A stretch of 64,000 bases of DNA from JAXHUH01 sp034211175. GTDB lineage: Bacteria > Actinomycetota > Acidimicrobiia > Acidimicrobiales > CAIXPF01. How positions within the stretch are numbered: position 1 is the first letter of the stretch; the number at the start of each line of letters is the position of its first letter. The position numbers were made by a program, and so were the translations under genes. Where the stretch lies: NCBI GenBank assembly GCA_034211175.1, contig JAXHUH010000239.1, positions 31,840 to 95,839 on the forward strand, in the 5' to 3' direction. The notes under the pieces were generated by a model. It searched no databases. It saw only the letters and a program-made list of their open reading frames with translations, and was not told where the DNA came from. Of the stretch, positions 35,743-45,499 are shown in pieces.

Positions 35743-36285
35743 ATGAGCGCCGACCTCACCTTCGATCACGCCGCCTCCGCCCTGGTCGTCGCGGCCAGGA
35801 ACGGCGACGGGGCGCTCGACCGACAGGCGATGGACGTGCTCGACCACGGGCTCCGCCACTTCGCGCGGGCCCGGGTCGACGCCGACGTGGTCAGCGAGGC
35901 GCTCCTCCGCCTCATCCGCGCCGCACGGGCCGGCAAGGTCGACGCCGACCACGCCGCCGGCTGGCTGCTGACGACCGCGCGCCACGTCGCGTCGGAGCGG
36001 GCCCGCCGGGCTGCGCCGGAGACCGAGTCACTCGACGACCCGGAGCGGCTCGCCGACCCGACCGCGGGCGACACCGACCCGGTCCTCACCCGCGACGAGG
36101 TGACCGCCGGGCTGCGTGCCGCGCTCGCGGCGGGTGAGTACGAGGCCGTCCGCATCGCCACCTGCTGGCTCGATGCCGCCGCCGACGGGACGACGCCGTC
36201 GCTGCGCCGCGTCGCCGAGCTCGCCGAGGTCAGCCACCCGACCGTCCGGGCCCAGCTCCACAAGCTGCGGCGGTTCTTCCGGTGA
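35743..36285 (+). CDS. Sigma-factor-like DNA-binding protein
   Basis: Protein of 180 residues with a region-2-like helical part (MDVLDHGLRHFARARVDADVVSEALLRLIRAA, then GWLLTTARHVASERARRAA) and a C-terminal helix-turn-helix (SLRRVAELAEVSHPTVRAQLHKLRRFFR) in place of region 4. This resembles ECF sigma factors but the match is weak and the region 2 core is altered, so a non-sigma transcription factor is possible. ATG 35743 is chosen because upstream frame has no similarity. A coiled-coil gene follows after 118 bp. Confidence 0.6.
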   Translation: MSADLTFDHAASALVVAARNGDGALDRQAMDVLDHGLRHFARARVDADVVSEALLRLIRAARAGKVDADHAAGWLLTTARHVASERARRAAPETESLDDPERLADPTAGDTDPVLTRDEVTAGLRAALAAGEYEAVRIATCWLDAAADGTTPSLRRVAELAEVSHPTVRAQLHKLRRFFR

Positions 36286-36403
36286 TGCTCCGGGGGCTCT
36301 TCCGGCGATTCTTCCGAGGTTTCTTACCACGGCGGGGGTCGCGGACCATCTCGGTCATGACGCAGCACCACCGCGTCCACACCGATGATCGACGGGAGAT
36401 CCG

Positions 36404-37006
36404 ATGACGATCGACACGACGTCCTACGGCACGCTCGAGGCGGCCCGGTCGGAGATCACGGCGCTCAGCGAGCGCAACGACCACCTCGAGGCCTGGGCGG
36501 CGCAGCTGCTGGCCGAGGTGCGGCGCCTCGAGCAGGAGGTCCGCCGCCACGAGGAGGCGTCCGATCGTCAGCAGGCCGCCGCCGACCGCCTCGGTGAGCA
36601 GGTCGACGCGGAGCGATCAGCGCGGGCCGACGCCGAACGTGAGCTGTCCGACCTGCGCCGGCTGCGCGGCGGAGTCCCGGCGGAGAAGGCGATCGAGGCG
36701 TTCCCCCGCCACCTGCTGGTCCAGCTCGCCGAGCTCGACGGCGCCCCCGACGAGGTCGTCGTCGAGTCCCTGCGATGGAGCCGCCCCGGCTCACGGGAGC
36801 TGCTCGGGGCGTTCGCCGTGGTCGACGGGATGCCACTCGAGCTCGACCGGGACCCGGCCGAGCCGTTGGCGCCCGAGTGCCTGACGGTCACCGGCCGCAC
36901 GAGGTCGTTCATCGCGGTCGCCGCCGGGCGGATCGCCGCGGGCAGCGACAGCGCCGAGGACACCCGACGGAGGGCCCGGGTGCGCTCGTACCTCCACGAC
37001 CGCTGA
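36404..37006 (+). CDS. Coiled-coil protein of unknown function
   Basis: Protein of 200 residues. Residues 10-85 form a heptad-rich coiled coil (ITALSERNDHLEAWAAQLL, then RRLEQEVRRHEEASDRQQAA), followed by a compact domain (AEKAIEAFPRHLLVQLAELDGAPDEVVVESL, then LLGAFAVVDGMPLEL). ATG 36404 with GGGAG upstream. It follows the sigma-like gene in the same direction and may be its partner, by position only. No family recognised. Confidence 0.6.
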   Translation: MTIDTTSYGTLEAARSEITALSERNDHLEAWAAQLLAEVRRLEQEVRRHEEASDRQQAAADRLGEQVDAERSARADAERELSDLRRLRGGVPAEKAIEAFPRHLLVQLAELDGAPDEVVVESLRWSRPGSRELLGAFAVVDGMPLELDRDPAEPLAPECLTVTGRTRSFIAVAAGRIAAGSDSAEDTRRRARVRSYLHDR

Positions 37007-37063
37007 CCGACGGAACCCCTGCCCGGCGGCCGTCGGGCCGCGCACGGGCGGAGCAGCCGTCGC

Positions 37064-37498
37064 TCACTGGCGGAGCAGGACGACCGCCTCGGCGGTCGTC
37101 GAGCCGGCGAGCCCGGGTACACCACGGTCGAACGTGACGAGCCGACCTCCCCGGACGCGTGCCAGCCCGAGGAGGTGCGCATCGGTCACCTGGCGGTAGC
37201 CGTGGACCGCGTGGCGCGGCACCGTGTCCGAGCGGACGAACGAGATGTCGTCGGCCCAGAAGTCGTGGCGCCCGAGCGCGATCAGCCGCTCGAGCACGTC
37301 ACACCCGGCGGCGGGGCCGACGTGGCCGCCGCTGATCCGCGGGTTGGCGGAGACGCGCACGAACCCGGACTCCGTGATCGGGCACGTGGCCCACCCCTGG
37401 TCGCGGGCGGCCCGGAACCACTCGACCGCGGCCGCGTGGTGCACGTGGTTGGGCCAGGCCAATGCGACGAGGACGTTGACGTCGGGCAGCGCCGTCAC
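37064..37498 (-). CDS. vapC: VapC-type PIN-domain toxin
   Basis: PIN-domain ribonuclease of 144 residues. The acidic metal-binding residues are visible: Asp in LPDVNVLVALAWPNHVHH near the N-terminus, Glu in CPITESGFVRV, Asp in VTDAHLLGLARVRGGRLVTFDRG (two positions). VapC toxins cleave RNA, often initiator tRNA or rRNA, when not bound by VapB. The start overlaps the stop of the antitoxin gene by four bases, the usual type II arrangement. Confidence 0.9.
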   Translation of the reverse strand: MTALPDVNVLVALAWPNHVHHAAAVEWFRAARDQGWATCPITESGFVRVSANPRISGGHVGPAAGCDVLERLIALGRHDFWADDISFVRSDTVPRHAVHGYRQVTDAHLLGLARVRGGRLVTFDRGVPGLAGSTTAEAVVLLRQ

Positions 37499-37710
37499 TC
37501 GTCGAGCGCCGCGTCGACCATCTCGGGAGTGATCGGGGGTGCGTCCGCGCCGACCTCGAAGACCGGGAGCTCACCGTCGCTGGTGGTGCCCGCCCGCAGA
37601 CCCCGACGTGCGAGGTCACTCATCGCGGCGCCGAGGCTGATGTTGCGCTCGGCGGCGAGCGTGCGCGCCGCGGCCAGCACGTCGTCGGCGATGTCGATCG
37701 TGGTGCGCAC
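37495..37710 (-). CDS. vapB: VapB-type antitoxin
   Basis: Protein of 71 residues with an N-terminal ribbon-helix-helix start, VRTTIDIADDVLAAARTLAAERNISLGAAMSDLARRGL-type residues, then an acidic C-terminal part (FEVGADAPPITPEMVDAALDE) that would wrap VapC. GTG 37710 gives the standard RTTI- start; ATG 37737 is an alternative. The upstream region holds three 8-bp direct repeats. Confidence 0.88.
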   Translation of the reverse strand: MRTTIDIADDVLAAARTLAAERNISLGAAMSDLARRGLRAGTTSDGELPVFEVGADAPPITPEMVDAALDE

Positions 37711-37742
37711 GGCGCCATCGTACGCCGCCGCCGGCATCAGCG

Positions 37743-37770
37743 CATCACGACATCACGACATCACGACATC
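37743..37770. repeat. 8-bp tandem repeat upstream of vapBC
   Basis: CATCACGA is repeated three times with a further CATC. It lies just upstream of the vapBC start; it may affect the promoter or be a simple sequence tract. Confidence 0.8.
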
Positions 37771-37919
37771 GATCCGCTCCTGCGGTGGGACCCCAGGTCA
37801 CGAGGTGTTCGGGCTCGTTCGTCATCTGAGTGTCATCCGTCTCGTTCGCCGGTCCCGTAGTGCCGGTGAGAGAGACCTGGGACCGAGGTCCCGATCGACC
37901 CGACGGAGGGGATGCACAG

Positions 37920-39419
37920 ATGACGGATTCCGACATCAACCGCGGACGGACGACGCCCGCCCGGCGTCGCGGTGTGTGGAAGGCAGCGCTGAGCGTCGGG
38001 GTGCTGGCCGGAGCGGTCGTCGGTGTACCGGCGACGGCCGGCGCGCAGGACACGGGCAACGTCGCCGAGGTGGCGGCGAGCGCCGGTTCGTTCTCGACGC
38101 TCCTCGGGGCGCTCGAGGCCACGGGTCTCGACGATGCGGTGGAGGCGGTCGACGGCGTGACCGTCTTCGCCCCGACCGACGAGGCCTTCGCCCGGGCGCT
38201 CGAGGACCCGGCCATCGCCGCGGCGATCGAGGACCCGCACGTGCTCGGCCAGGTGCTCGTCTACCACATGGTGTCGGGTGCGCAGACGGCCGAGGACCTC
38301 TCGGCCCGCCACACCTGGCGCTCGATCCAGGGTGAGAACCTGACCGTGGACGCGGCCGGCGGCACGGTGAACGACATCCCGATCGTCGCCACCGACGTGA
38401 CCGCCTCGAACGGCGTGATCCACGTGATCGACGGCGTCCTGCTCCCGGAGGGCCTGCTCGGCGGCGCGCCTGACGAGGACGGGGCCGACGAGGGTTCGGA
38501 CGACGAGGCTGGCGACGAAGAGACTTCCGACGACGCAGCGGAGTCCGAGGCTCCGGGGACGATCCCCGAGGTCGCCGCGGCCGCCGGGTCGTTCTCGACG
38601 CTGCTCGACCTCGTCACCCAGGCCGGCCTGGCCGAGACCCTGACGACCGGTGGTCCGTTCACGGTCTTCGCGCCGACCGACGCCGCTTTCGAGGAGCTGC
38701 TCGCCGACCCGGCGATCGCCGAGGCGGTGAGTGACCCCGAGGTCCTCACCCGGGTGCTGCTCTACCACGTCGTCGAGGGCGCGGTGACGGCGGCCGACCT
38801 CCAGGGCGTCGACTCGGTCACGACCCTGTCCGGCCAGGAGCTGCCGGTCGACGTCGCCAACCTGATGGTGGGCGGTGCCTCGATCGCCGCGGCCGATGTC
38901 GAGGCCTCGAACGGCGTGATCCACGTCATCGACGGCGTGCTCGTGCCCGAGCTCGGTGGCGACGACGGCACCGACGACGCCGACGAGGGGACCGACGACG
39001 GCGCCGAGGGCCCGAACGTGGCCGAGGTCGCGGCCGGTGCCGGTTCGTTCACGACCCTGGTCGGCGCGCTGGAGGCCACCGGTCTCGACGACGCCGTCGC
39101 CGCGGTCGACGGGGTGACCGTCTTCGCGCCGACCGACGAGGCCTTCGCCCGTGTGCTCGCCGATCCGGAGATCGCCGCGCTGGTCGAGGACCCGCACGTG
39201 CTCGGCCAGGTGCTCGTGTACCACATGGTGTCGGGTGCGCAGACGGCCGAGGACCTCTCGGCCCGCCACACCTGGCGCTCGATCCAGGGCCAGAACCTGA
39301 CCGTCGATGTGGCGAACGGGACCGTCAACGGCATCCCGATCGTCGCCACCGACGTGACCGCCTCGAACGGCGTGATCCACGTCATCGACGGCGTCCTGCT
39401 CCCCGAGCTCGGCGGCTGA
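37920..39419 (+). CDS. Secreted protein with three fasciclin (FAS1) domains
   Basis: Protein of 499 residues: signal peptide (WKAALSVGVLAGAVVGVPATAGA), then FAS1 domains at about 44-175, 215-345 and 363-499, joined by Asp/Glu-rich linkers. Each domain has the FAS1 H1/H2 boxes, such as TVFAPTDEAFARAL, VLVYHMVSGAQTAEDL and SNGVIHVIDGVLLP. Domains 1 and 3 are nearly identical at DNA level (113 bp at 38229 and at 39186 differ by about one base before the variable end), while domain 2 has diverged. FAS1 domains mediate adhesion; here the protein would be extracytoplasmic and probably secreted. A hairpin follows the stop. Confidence 0.92.
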   Translation: MTDSDINRGRTTPARRRGVWKAALSVGVLAGAVVGVPATAGAQDTGNVAEVAASAGSFSTLLGALEATGLDDAVEAVDGVTVFAPTDEAFARALEDPAIAAAIEDPHVLGQVLVYHMVSGAQTAEDLSARHTWRSIQGENLTVDAAGGTVNDIPIVATDVTASNGVIHVIDGVLLPEGLLGGAPDEDGADEGSDDEAGDEETSDDAAESEAPGTIPEVAAAAGSFSTLLDLVTQAGLAETLTTGGPFTVFAPTDAAFEELLADPAIAEAVSDPEVLTRVLLYHVVEGAVTAADLQGVDSVTTLSGQELPVDVANLMVGGASIAAADVEASNGVIHVIDGVLVPELGGDDGTDDADEGTDDGAEGPNVAEVAAGAGSFTTLVGALEATGLDDAVAAVDGVTVFAPTDEAFARVLADPEIAALVEDPHVLGQVLVYHMVSGAQTAEDLSARHTWRSIQGQNLTVDVANGTVNGIPIVATDVTASNGVIHVIDGVLLPELGG

Positions 39420-39463
39420 CACCACCACGCGCCACCTGCGCCGCGCCGACGGCGCACCAACCG

Positions 39464-39500
39464 ACGGGCCCGCCCCTCTCTCTCCCGGGGGCGGGCCCGT
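39464..39500 (+). terminator. Hairpin after the fasciclin gene
   Basis: ACGGGCCCGCCCC at 39464-39476 pairs with its complement at 39488-39500, with an 11-nt C/T-rich loop, 45 nt after the stop codon. Confidence 0.7.
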
Positions 39501-39619
39501 CCGCGTCCCGCCCCGGCCCGACGTCTCGCCCGACCCCGACGCACCAGCCCCGACACGCCGGCTCCCGACCCCGGGTCCCGACCCAGACCGGCCCCGGCGG
39601 CGCCGCCGCCGGACGCGAA

Positions 39620-39647
39620 ACGAGCCGGCCCTTCCGGGCCGGCTCGT
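39620..39647 (-). terminator. Hairpin after glnB
   Basis: ACGAGCCGGCCC-TTCC-GGGCCGGCTCGT, a 12-bp perfect stem with a TTCC tetraloop, about 40 nt beyond the PII stop codon. Confidence 0.75.
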
Positions 39648-39685
39648 CGAACGAGGGTGGGATGGAGTCCGTCAGGATCGGGTGC

Positions 39686-40021
39686 TCAGATGGCGTCGGT
39701 GCCCATCTCGCCGGTGCGGATCCGAACGAGGCGGTCGACCGAGGTCACCCAGATCTTGCCGTCGCCGATCTTGCCGGTCTGAGCGGCGGTGCGGATGGTG
39801 TCGACGACCTTCTCGACCTCGGTGTCGCACACGACCTCGACCTTGACCTTGGGGACGAAGTCGACCTTGTACTCGGCACCCCGGTAGGTCTCGGTGTGGC
39901 CACCCTGGCGGCCGAAGCCCTGGACCTCGGAGATGGTCATGCCCTGGACGCCGACGCCGGCGAGGGCCTCGCGGACCTCATCGAGCTTGAACGGCTTGAT
40001 GACTGCGGTCACGACGTGCAT
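39686..40021 (-). CDS. glnB: Nitrogen regulatory protein PII
   Basis: PII signal protein of 111 residues. It starts MHVVTAVIKPFKLDEVREAL; the T loop contains GRQGGHTETYRGAEYKVDF with Tyr51, the residue uridylylated or adenylylated in the family, and the C-terminal half shows GKIGDGKIWVTSVDRLVRIRTGE, the B loop. PII reads ATP/ADP, 2-oxoglutarate and glutamine state and binds the ammonium channel. Close to the amt gene, but a GntR gene on the other strand separates them. ATG 40021. It could equally be called glnK. Confidence 0.95.
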   Translation of the reverse strand: MHVVTAVIKPFKLDEVREALAGVGVQGMTISEVQGFGRQGGHTETYRGAEYKVDFVPKVKVEVVCDTEVEKVVDTIRTAAQTGKIGDGKIWVTSVDRLVRIRTGEMGTDAI

Positions 40022-40111
40022 TGACGTTCCTTCCTGGTGCGGCGGGACTGCGTGCTGCGGTCTCGATCGGTTGTCGATTGCTCGACTGGTGATCAGACTA
40101 CGCCTGTCCCT

Positions 40112-40128
40112 CGTTTGTGTCAACACGT
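40112..40128. promoter_or_regulatory. Candidate operator, copy 1
   Basis: CGTTTGTGTCAACACGT in the region between the divergent glnB and gntR genes; GTGT and ACAC form short inverted arms. A second near-identical copy lies 65 bp away. Confidence 0.55.
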
Positions 40129-40176
40129 ATCGTCCGAAAACCCTGATGGATGCCGATTCAGACATCGTTCAGTGTC

Positions 40177-40194
40177 CGTTTGTATCAACACGTT
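40177..40194. promoter_or_regulatory. Candidate operator, copy 2
   Basis: CGTTTGTATCAACACGTT, matching copy 1 except for one base in the core. It ends 27 bp before the gntR start and overlaps the likely -35 position before TAGGCT at 40206-40211, so self-repression is plausible. Confidence 0.55.
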
Positions 40195-40220
40195 CGCCCA
40201 GGCGGTAGGCTGAGGGAGCC

Positions 40221-40643
40221 ATGACGACGCCGCTGTTCCCCGGTCACCGCCTGCCACTGCGCATCGACGCCGGCGCACCGGTGCCGCCGTTCGCCCAGCT
40301 TCGGACCCAGTTGTCGGTGCTCATCGCCCACGGACGCCTCAGCCCCGGCGAGCGGTTGCCGACCATCCGGGAGCTGGCCTCCCAACTCGATCTCGCACCG
40401 GGCACCGTGGCCCGGGCGTACCGCGAGCTCGAACGGACGGGCCTGGCGGTCACGAGCGGCCGGCGGGGCACCTTCGTCAGCGACGAGCCGCCCAACGCCG
40501 AGGCGTTGATGGAACGGGACCGCCGCCTCCACGAAGCCGCCCGCACGTTCGCCGCCACCATCGGGCACCTCGGCGTCGACCTCGACACGGCGGTCGACGC
40601 CGTGCGCGAAGCGGCCGCCGAACGCGACGGCGACGGCAGCTGA
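40221..40643 (+). CDS. GntR-family regulator, YtrA-like
   Basis: Protein of 140 residues. The winged helix occupies about 20-90 (PPFAQLRTQLSVLIAHGRLSPGERLPTIRELASQLDLAPGTVARAYRELERTGL-type residues); the short C-terminal helix lacks a ligand-binding domain, as in the YtrA subfamily. It sits between glnB and amt on the opposite strand. Two matching sites in front of it suggest self-control and perhaps control of glnB. ATG 40221 with GGGAG just upstream and a short leader. Confidence 0.88.
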   Translation: MTTPLFPGHRLPLRIDAGAPVPPFAQLRTQLSVLIAHGRLSPGERLPTIRELASQLDLAPGTVARAYRELERTGLAVTSGRRGTFVSDEPPNAEALMERDRRLHEAARTFAATIGHLGVDLDTAVDAVREAAAERDGDGS

Positions 40644-40675
40644 CGCCCCGCGTCGGCCGGGGCCGGACGCGAAGC

Positions 40676-40701
40676 GGGGGCGCCGCCGAAGCGACGCCCC
40701 C
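40676..40701. terminator. Hairpin between gntR and amt
   Basis: GGGGGCG at 40676-40682 pairs with CGCCCCC at 40695-40701. It lies between the convergent ends of gntR and amt and may serve both. Confidence 0.55.
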
Positions 40702-40756
40702 GATCCGGGTCGTAGTGGTTGTGGTCAGCGGTGCATCAGCACCGCCGGTGGCGTGA

Positions 40757-42157
<1,401 letters not shown>

Positions 42158-42268
42158 GTGCCCTCCCCGGCAGGTGCCGCCCGCGGCGCTCCTGCCTTCG
42201 TGATCAACGTGTGGTCGACGCCGGTATCTGACTGGAACGTGACGCTACGAACCGTCGTTTTCCCGGCT

Positions 42269-42284
42269 GATTCAGGCGGGTTAC
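42269..42284 (-). promoter_or_regulatory. Candidate GlnR box upstream of amt
   Basis: Read on the minus strand: GTAAC-N6-GAATC, close to the actinobacterial GlnR consensus GTnAC-N6-GaAAC. It lies about 115-127 bp before the amt start and touches the stop codon of the regulator gene upstream. One half-site pair only; no second pair is clear. Confidence 0.45.
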
Positions 42285-42796
42285 GCCTGTTTGACTCCTG
42301 CCTGTACAGAATCTGACGCCTCGAGCAGGTAGCCGCGAGACCGCACCGTCCTGATCGCGAGCCCGAGGGGCGTCAACCGGCGGCGGAGCCGGAGCACGTG
42401 GACATCGAGGGCGTTGCGCCCCGGGGAGCCCTCCGGCCAACCACTCTTGGCCAGGGACGAGCGGCTGACGACCGCCCCGAAGCGCTCGACGAGCGCGCGG
42501 GTCAGCCGGGCCTCGACCGGGGGAAGCGACACCCATGCATCCCCGAACCGCAACAAGCCGTCCTCGTCGACGGTCGGTTCGGATGCGCCGTGGACCTTGG
42601 CGCGCTCGGCCAGCGTCTCGACCCTGGCCCGGAGGTCGCCGTCGTCGGCGGGTACCCGGATCCAGTCCTCGAGGAAGTCCACGCACAGGGGCGCGGGAGC
42701 CTCCGCTTCGACCAACAGCAGTCGTGGCCGCCCGTCGGACTCCAGCTGAGCCCGACGGGGTTCCTCGTTCGGCCACCGTACGAGCACGACGTCCAC
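42281..42796 (-). CDS. OmpR/GlnR-type winged-helix regulator with an atypical N-terminus
   Basis: Protein of 171 residues. The N-terminal part (MDVVLVRWPNEEPRRAQLESDGRPRLLLVEAEA-type residues) resembles a reduced receiver-like domain with no phosphorylatable Asp in the normal place. The C-terminal winged helix (LPPVEARLTRALVERFGAVVSRSSL, then NALDVHVLRLRRRLTPLGLAIRTVRSRGYLLEA) is of the OmpR type. GlnR, the actinobacterial nitrogen regulator, is also an OmpR-like protein lacking the normal phosphorylation pocket. Its place just upstream of amt with a GlnR-like box makes nitrogen control likely, but it could be another regulator. GTG 42796 chosen; a longer frame is possible. Confidence 0.7.
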   Translation of the reverse strand: MDVVLVRWPNEEPRRAQLESDGRPRLLLVEAEAPAPLCVDFLEDWIRVPADDGDLRARVETLAERAKVHGASEPTVDEDGLLRFGDAWVSLPPVEARLTRALVERFGAVVSRSSLAKSGWPEGSPGRNALDVHVLRLRRRLTPLGLAIRTVRSRGYLLEASDSVQAGVKQA

Positions 42797-42986
42797 GGGC
42801 CGGGACGCTAGATAGCCAACATTTCTCGATTGTTTCGCCGTGATGAACAGGCGACAGCGGCTCGGTTCCGCACCGGGACGGGCGTCGGCGCGTGGGTCCC
42901 GGGGGCGGCCCCCGACGGATCCTGACACTGCTCGGCGGTGGTCGGGTTCCGCTCACAACGGCCGCGGCGCTACGGTCAGGCCCCGT

Positions 42987-45377
42987 ATGAACGGCCGGAT
43001 CAAACCGCACCAGGTGGTCGTCGGGCTCGGGGTCCTCGTCGCGCTCGTGACCGTCGCCTCGGGCATCGCCGCCACCGTCCTCCAGCTCCACGACGAGTCG
43101 GAGGTCACGCGCGAGGTCTTCGAGAACGTGCCGAGCGCTCTCCGCCTCGCCTTCTACACCGTCATCCCGGTGCTCGTCGTCTACGGCGCGGTGATGTTCG
43201 CCCAGCGCGTCCGCAACTGGGAGCGGGGCGCCCCCGACCGCCGGGCGACCACCCCGAAGAACCTCCACCGGCGCCTGGCCGACTTCCGGGCCGGTGTCTT
43301 CATGCAGACGCTCCTGCGCGACCCCGCCGCCGGCGTCATGCACTCGATGATCTACTTCGGCTTCCTCGTGCTCCTCGCGGTCACGACGGTGCTCGAGATC
43401 AACCACCAGGCCCCCGAGAGCCTCAAGTTCCTCCACGGCGACGTCTACAAGGCGTACTCGCTGGTCGGCGACGTCGGCGGCCTCGTCTTCCTCGCCGGCA
43501 TCGTGTGGGCCATCGGCCGGCGCTACGTCCAGAAGCCGTACCGCATCCGGATCAAGACCAAGCCCGAGCACGCGGTCATCCTCGGCGTGTTCCTCGCCAT
43601 CGGCGTCACCGGGTTCGGCGCCGAGGCGTACCGCATCGCCCTCGACGGCCGCCCCGACTTCGAGCAGTGGTCGATCGTCGGCTACCCGCTCTCCGCCCTC
43701 GCCGAGGAGACCGGGTCGATCGCCGGCTGGCACCAGGCCTGGTGGATCGCCCACGTCGTCTCGTTCGTCGCCTTCCTCGTGATCCTGCCGACCACGATGC
43801 TGCGCCACATGTTCACCTCGCCGCTGAACATGTACCTGCGCGACCGCGAGCGGCCCAAGGGCGCGATGAAGCCGCTGCCCGACATGGAGAGCACCGAGCT
43901 CGAGACGTTCGGCGCCTCGACCATCGAGTCGTTCACCTGGAAGCAGCTGCTCGACACCGACGCCTGCACCATGTGCGGCCGGTGCACCAGCGTCTGCCCG
44001 GCGCATGCCACGGGCAAGCCGCTCGACCCCCGCGAGATCGTCCTCAAGACCGGCGAGGTCATGGCCGCCACCGGCACGCCGCCGGTCAGCCCCCCGATCG
44101 GGACCGACGCCGACATCACCGTCAGCGCCAACTGGGTCTTCGACCGGGTCACCCCCGAAGAGGTGTGGGCGTGCACGTCGTGCAAGGCGTGCGACGAGAT
44201 CTGCCCCGTCAACATCGAGATCCTCGACAAGATCCTCGACATGCGGCGCTACCTGTCGCTCATGGAGTCGAACTTCCCGACCGAGCTCTCCGGCGCCTAC
44301 CGGTCGATGGAGAACAGCTCCAACCCGTGGGGCATGAGCCAGCAGGACCGCGCCGCCTGGGCCGACAAGCTCGACGGGGTCACCATCGTCGAGCCCGGCG
44401 AGGCCTTCGAGCACGAGTACCTGTACTGGGTCGGCTGCGCCGGCAGCTTCGACGACAAGAACCGCAAGGTCTCCGAGGCCATGGCCAAGCTCATGGGCCG
44501 CGCCGGCCTCGACTACGCCATCCTCGGGCCCTCCGAGCTGTGCACCGGTGACCCGGCGCGCCGCTCCGGCAACGAGTACCTGTTCCAGATGCTGGCGAAG
44601 CAGAACGTCGAGACGCTCAACGGCATGGGCGTGCGCAAGATCGTCACCCAGTGCCCCCACTGCTTCAACACCATGAAGAACGAGTACCCCCAGCTCGGCG
44701 GCAACTACGAGGTCATCCACCACAGCCAGCTGCTCGAGTGGCTGGTCGAGTCGGGCAAGCTCGACCTGGCCGGCGCCCGGCTCGACGAGCGGGTCGTCTA
44801 CCACGACTCCTGCTACCTCGGCCGCCACAACGACATCTACGGCTCGCCCCGCAAGGTCATCGGCCAGCTCGGCGGCATCGAGATCGTCGAGGCCGAGCGC
44901 AGCGGCACCAAGGGCATGTGCTGCGGCGCCGGCGGCGCCCGCATGTGGATGGAGGAGACCATCGGCAAGAAGGTCAACGACGACCGCGCCGAGGAGCTGA
45001 TCGCCACCGGCGCCTCACGGGTCGCGGTGGCCTGCCCCTTCTGCTACATCATGATGGACGACGGCGTGAAGGGTGCCGGCAAGGAGGACGACGAGGTGCG
45101 GGTCGCCGACATCTCGATGCACCTCCTGGAGGCGCTCGAGGAGGCCGACGCCGCCCGCGGTGGTGGCCCCGCCTTCCTCGCCGAGGTCCGACGCCTGGAG
45201 GCGTTCGCCCTCTCCGGTGACGAGTACGACACCGTCGCCGAGACCTCCGGCGTGCTCACCGTCCCCCGCCGCGACGCACCGTCCGAGACGACGGCCGCCG
45301 ACACCGACGGCGCCGGCGATGCGACGGGCGACAGCGCCGCCGAATCGGGCGACGCCTCCGACACCGACCAGGCCTAA
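42987..45377 (+). CDS. etfD: Membrane-bound Fe-S reductase, EtfD (Rv0338c)-like
   Basis: Protein of 796 residues: N-terminal membrane domain with about five helices, resembling NarI-type cytochrome b proteins, then two 4Fe-4S clusters, CTMCGRCTSVCP (C327, 330, 333, 337) and CTSCKACDEICP (C396, 399, 402, 406). Two CCG domains of the heterodisulfide-reductase type follow (VGCAGSFDD, then CPHCFNT; DSCYLGR, then CCGAGGARMW). The mycobacterial homologue Rv0338c (EtfD) links electron-transfer flavoprotein to the menaquinone pool during fatty-acid oxidation; that role is transferred by similarity. No etfBA in the window. Disordered tail after about residue 750. ATG 42987. Confidence 0.85.
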   Translation: MNGRIKPHQVVVGLGVLVALVTVASGIAATVLQLHDESEVTREVFENVPSALRLAFYTVIPVLVVYGAVMFAQRVRNWERGAPDRRATTPKNLHRRLADFRAGVFMQTLLRDPAAGVMHSMIYFGFLVLLAVTTVLEINHQAPESLKFLHGDVYKAYSLVGDVGGLVFLAGIVWAIGRRYVQKPYRIRIKTKPEHAVILGVFLAIGVTGFGAEAYRIALDGRPDFEQWSIVGYPLSALAEETGSIAGWHQAWWIAHVVSFVAFLVILPTTMLRHMFTSPLNMYLRDRERPKGAMKPLPDMESTELETFGASTIESFTWKQLLDTDACTMCGRCTSVCPAHATGKPLDPREIVLKTGEVMAATGTPPVSPPIGTDADITVSANWVFDRVTPEEVWACTSCKACDEICPVNIEILDKILDMRRYLSLMESNFPTELSGAYRSMENSSNPWGMSQQDRAAWADKLDGVTIVEPGEAFEHEYLYWVGCAGSFDDKNRKVSEAMAKLMGRAGLDYAILGPSELCTGDPARRSGNEYLFQMLAKQNVETLNGMGVRKIVTQCPHCFNTMKNEYPQLGGNYEVIHHSQLLEWLVESGKLDLAGARLDERVVYHDSCYLGRHNDIYGSPRKVIGQLGGIEIVEAERSGTKGMCCGAGGARMWMEETIGKKVNDDRAEELIATGASRVAVACPFCYIMMDDGVKGAGKEDDEVRVADISMHLLEALEEADAARGGGPAFLAEVRRLEAFALSGDEYDTVAETSGVLTVPRRDAPSETTAADTDGAGDATGDSAAESGDASDTDQA

Positions 45378-45499
45378 GCCCCGGCCGCGGCGGACCCCGT
45401 GAGGTCGGCCGCGGCCAGGTCGGCTCCCCCTCACGTCGCCGTGACCGCGCTGACCGGGCGCATCGGCGCCCGGCCCGCCGGACCGGATCGACCACCGGC

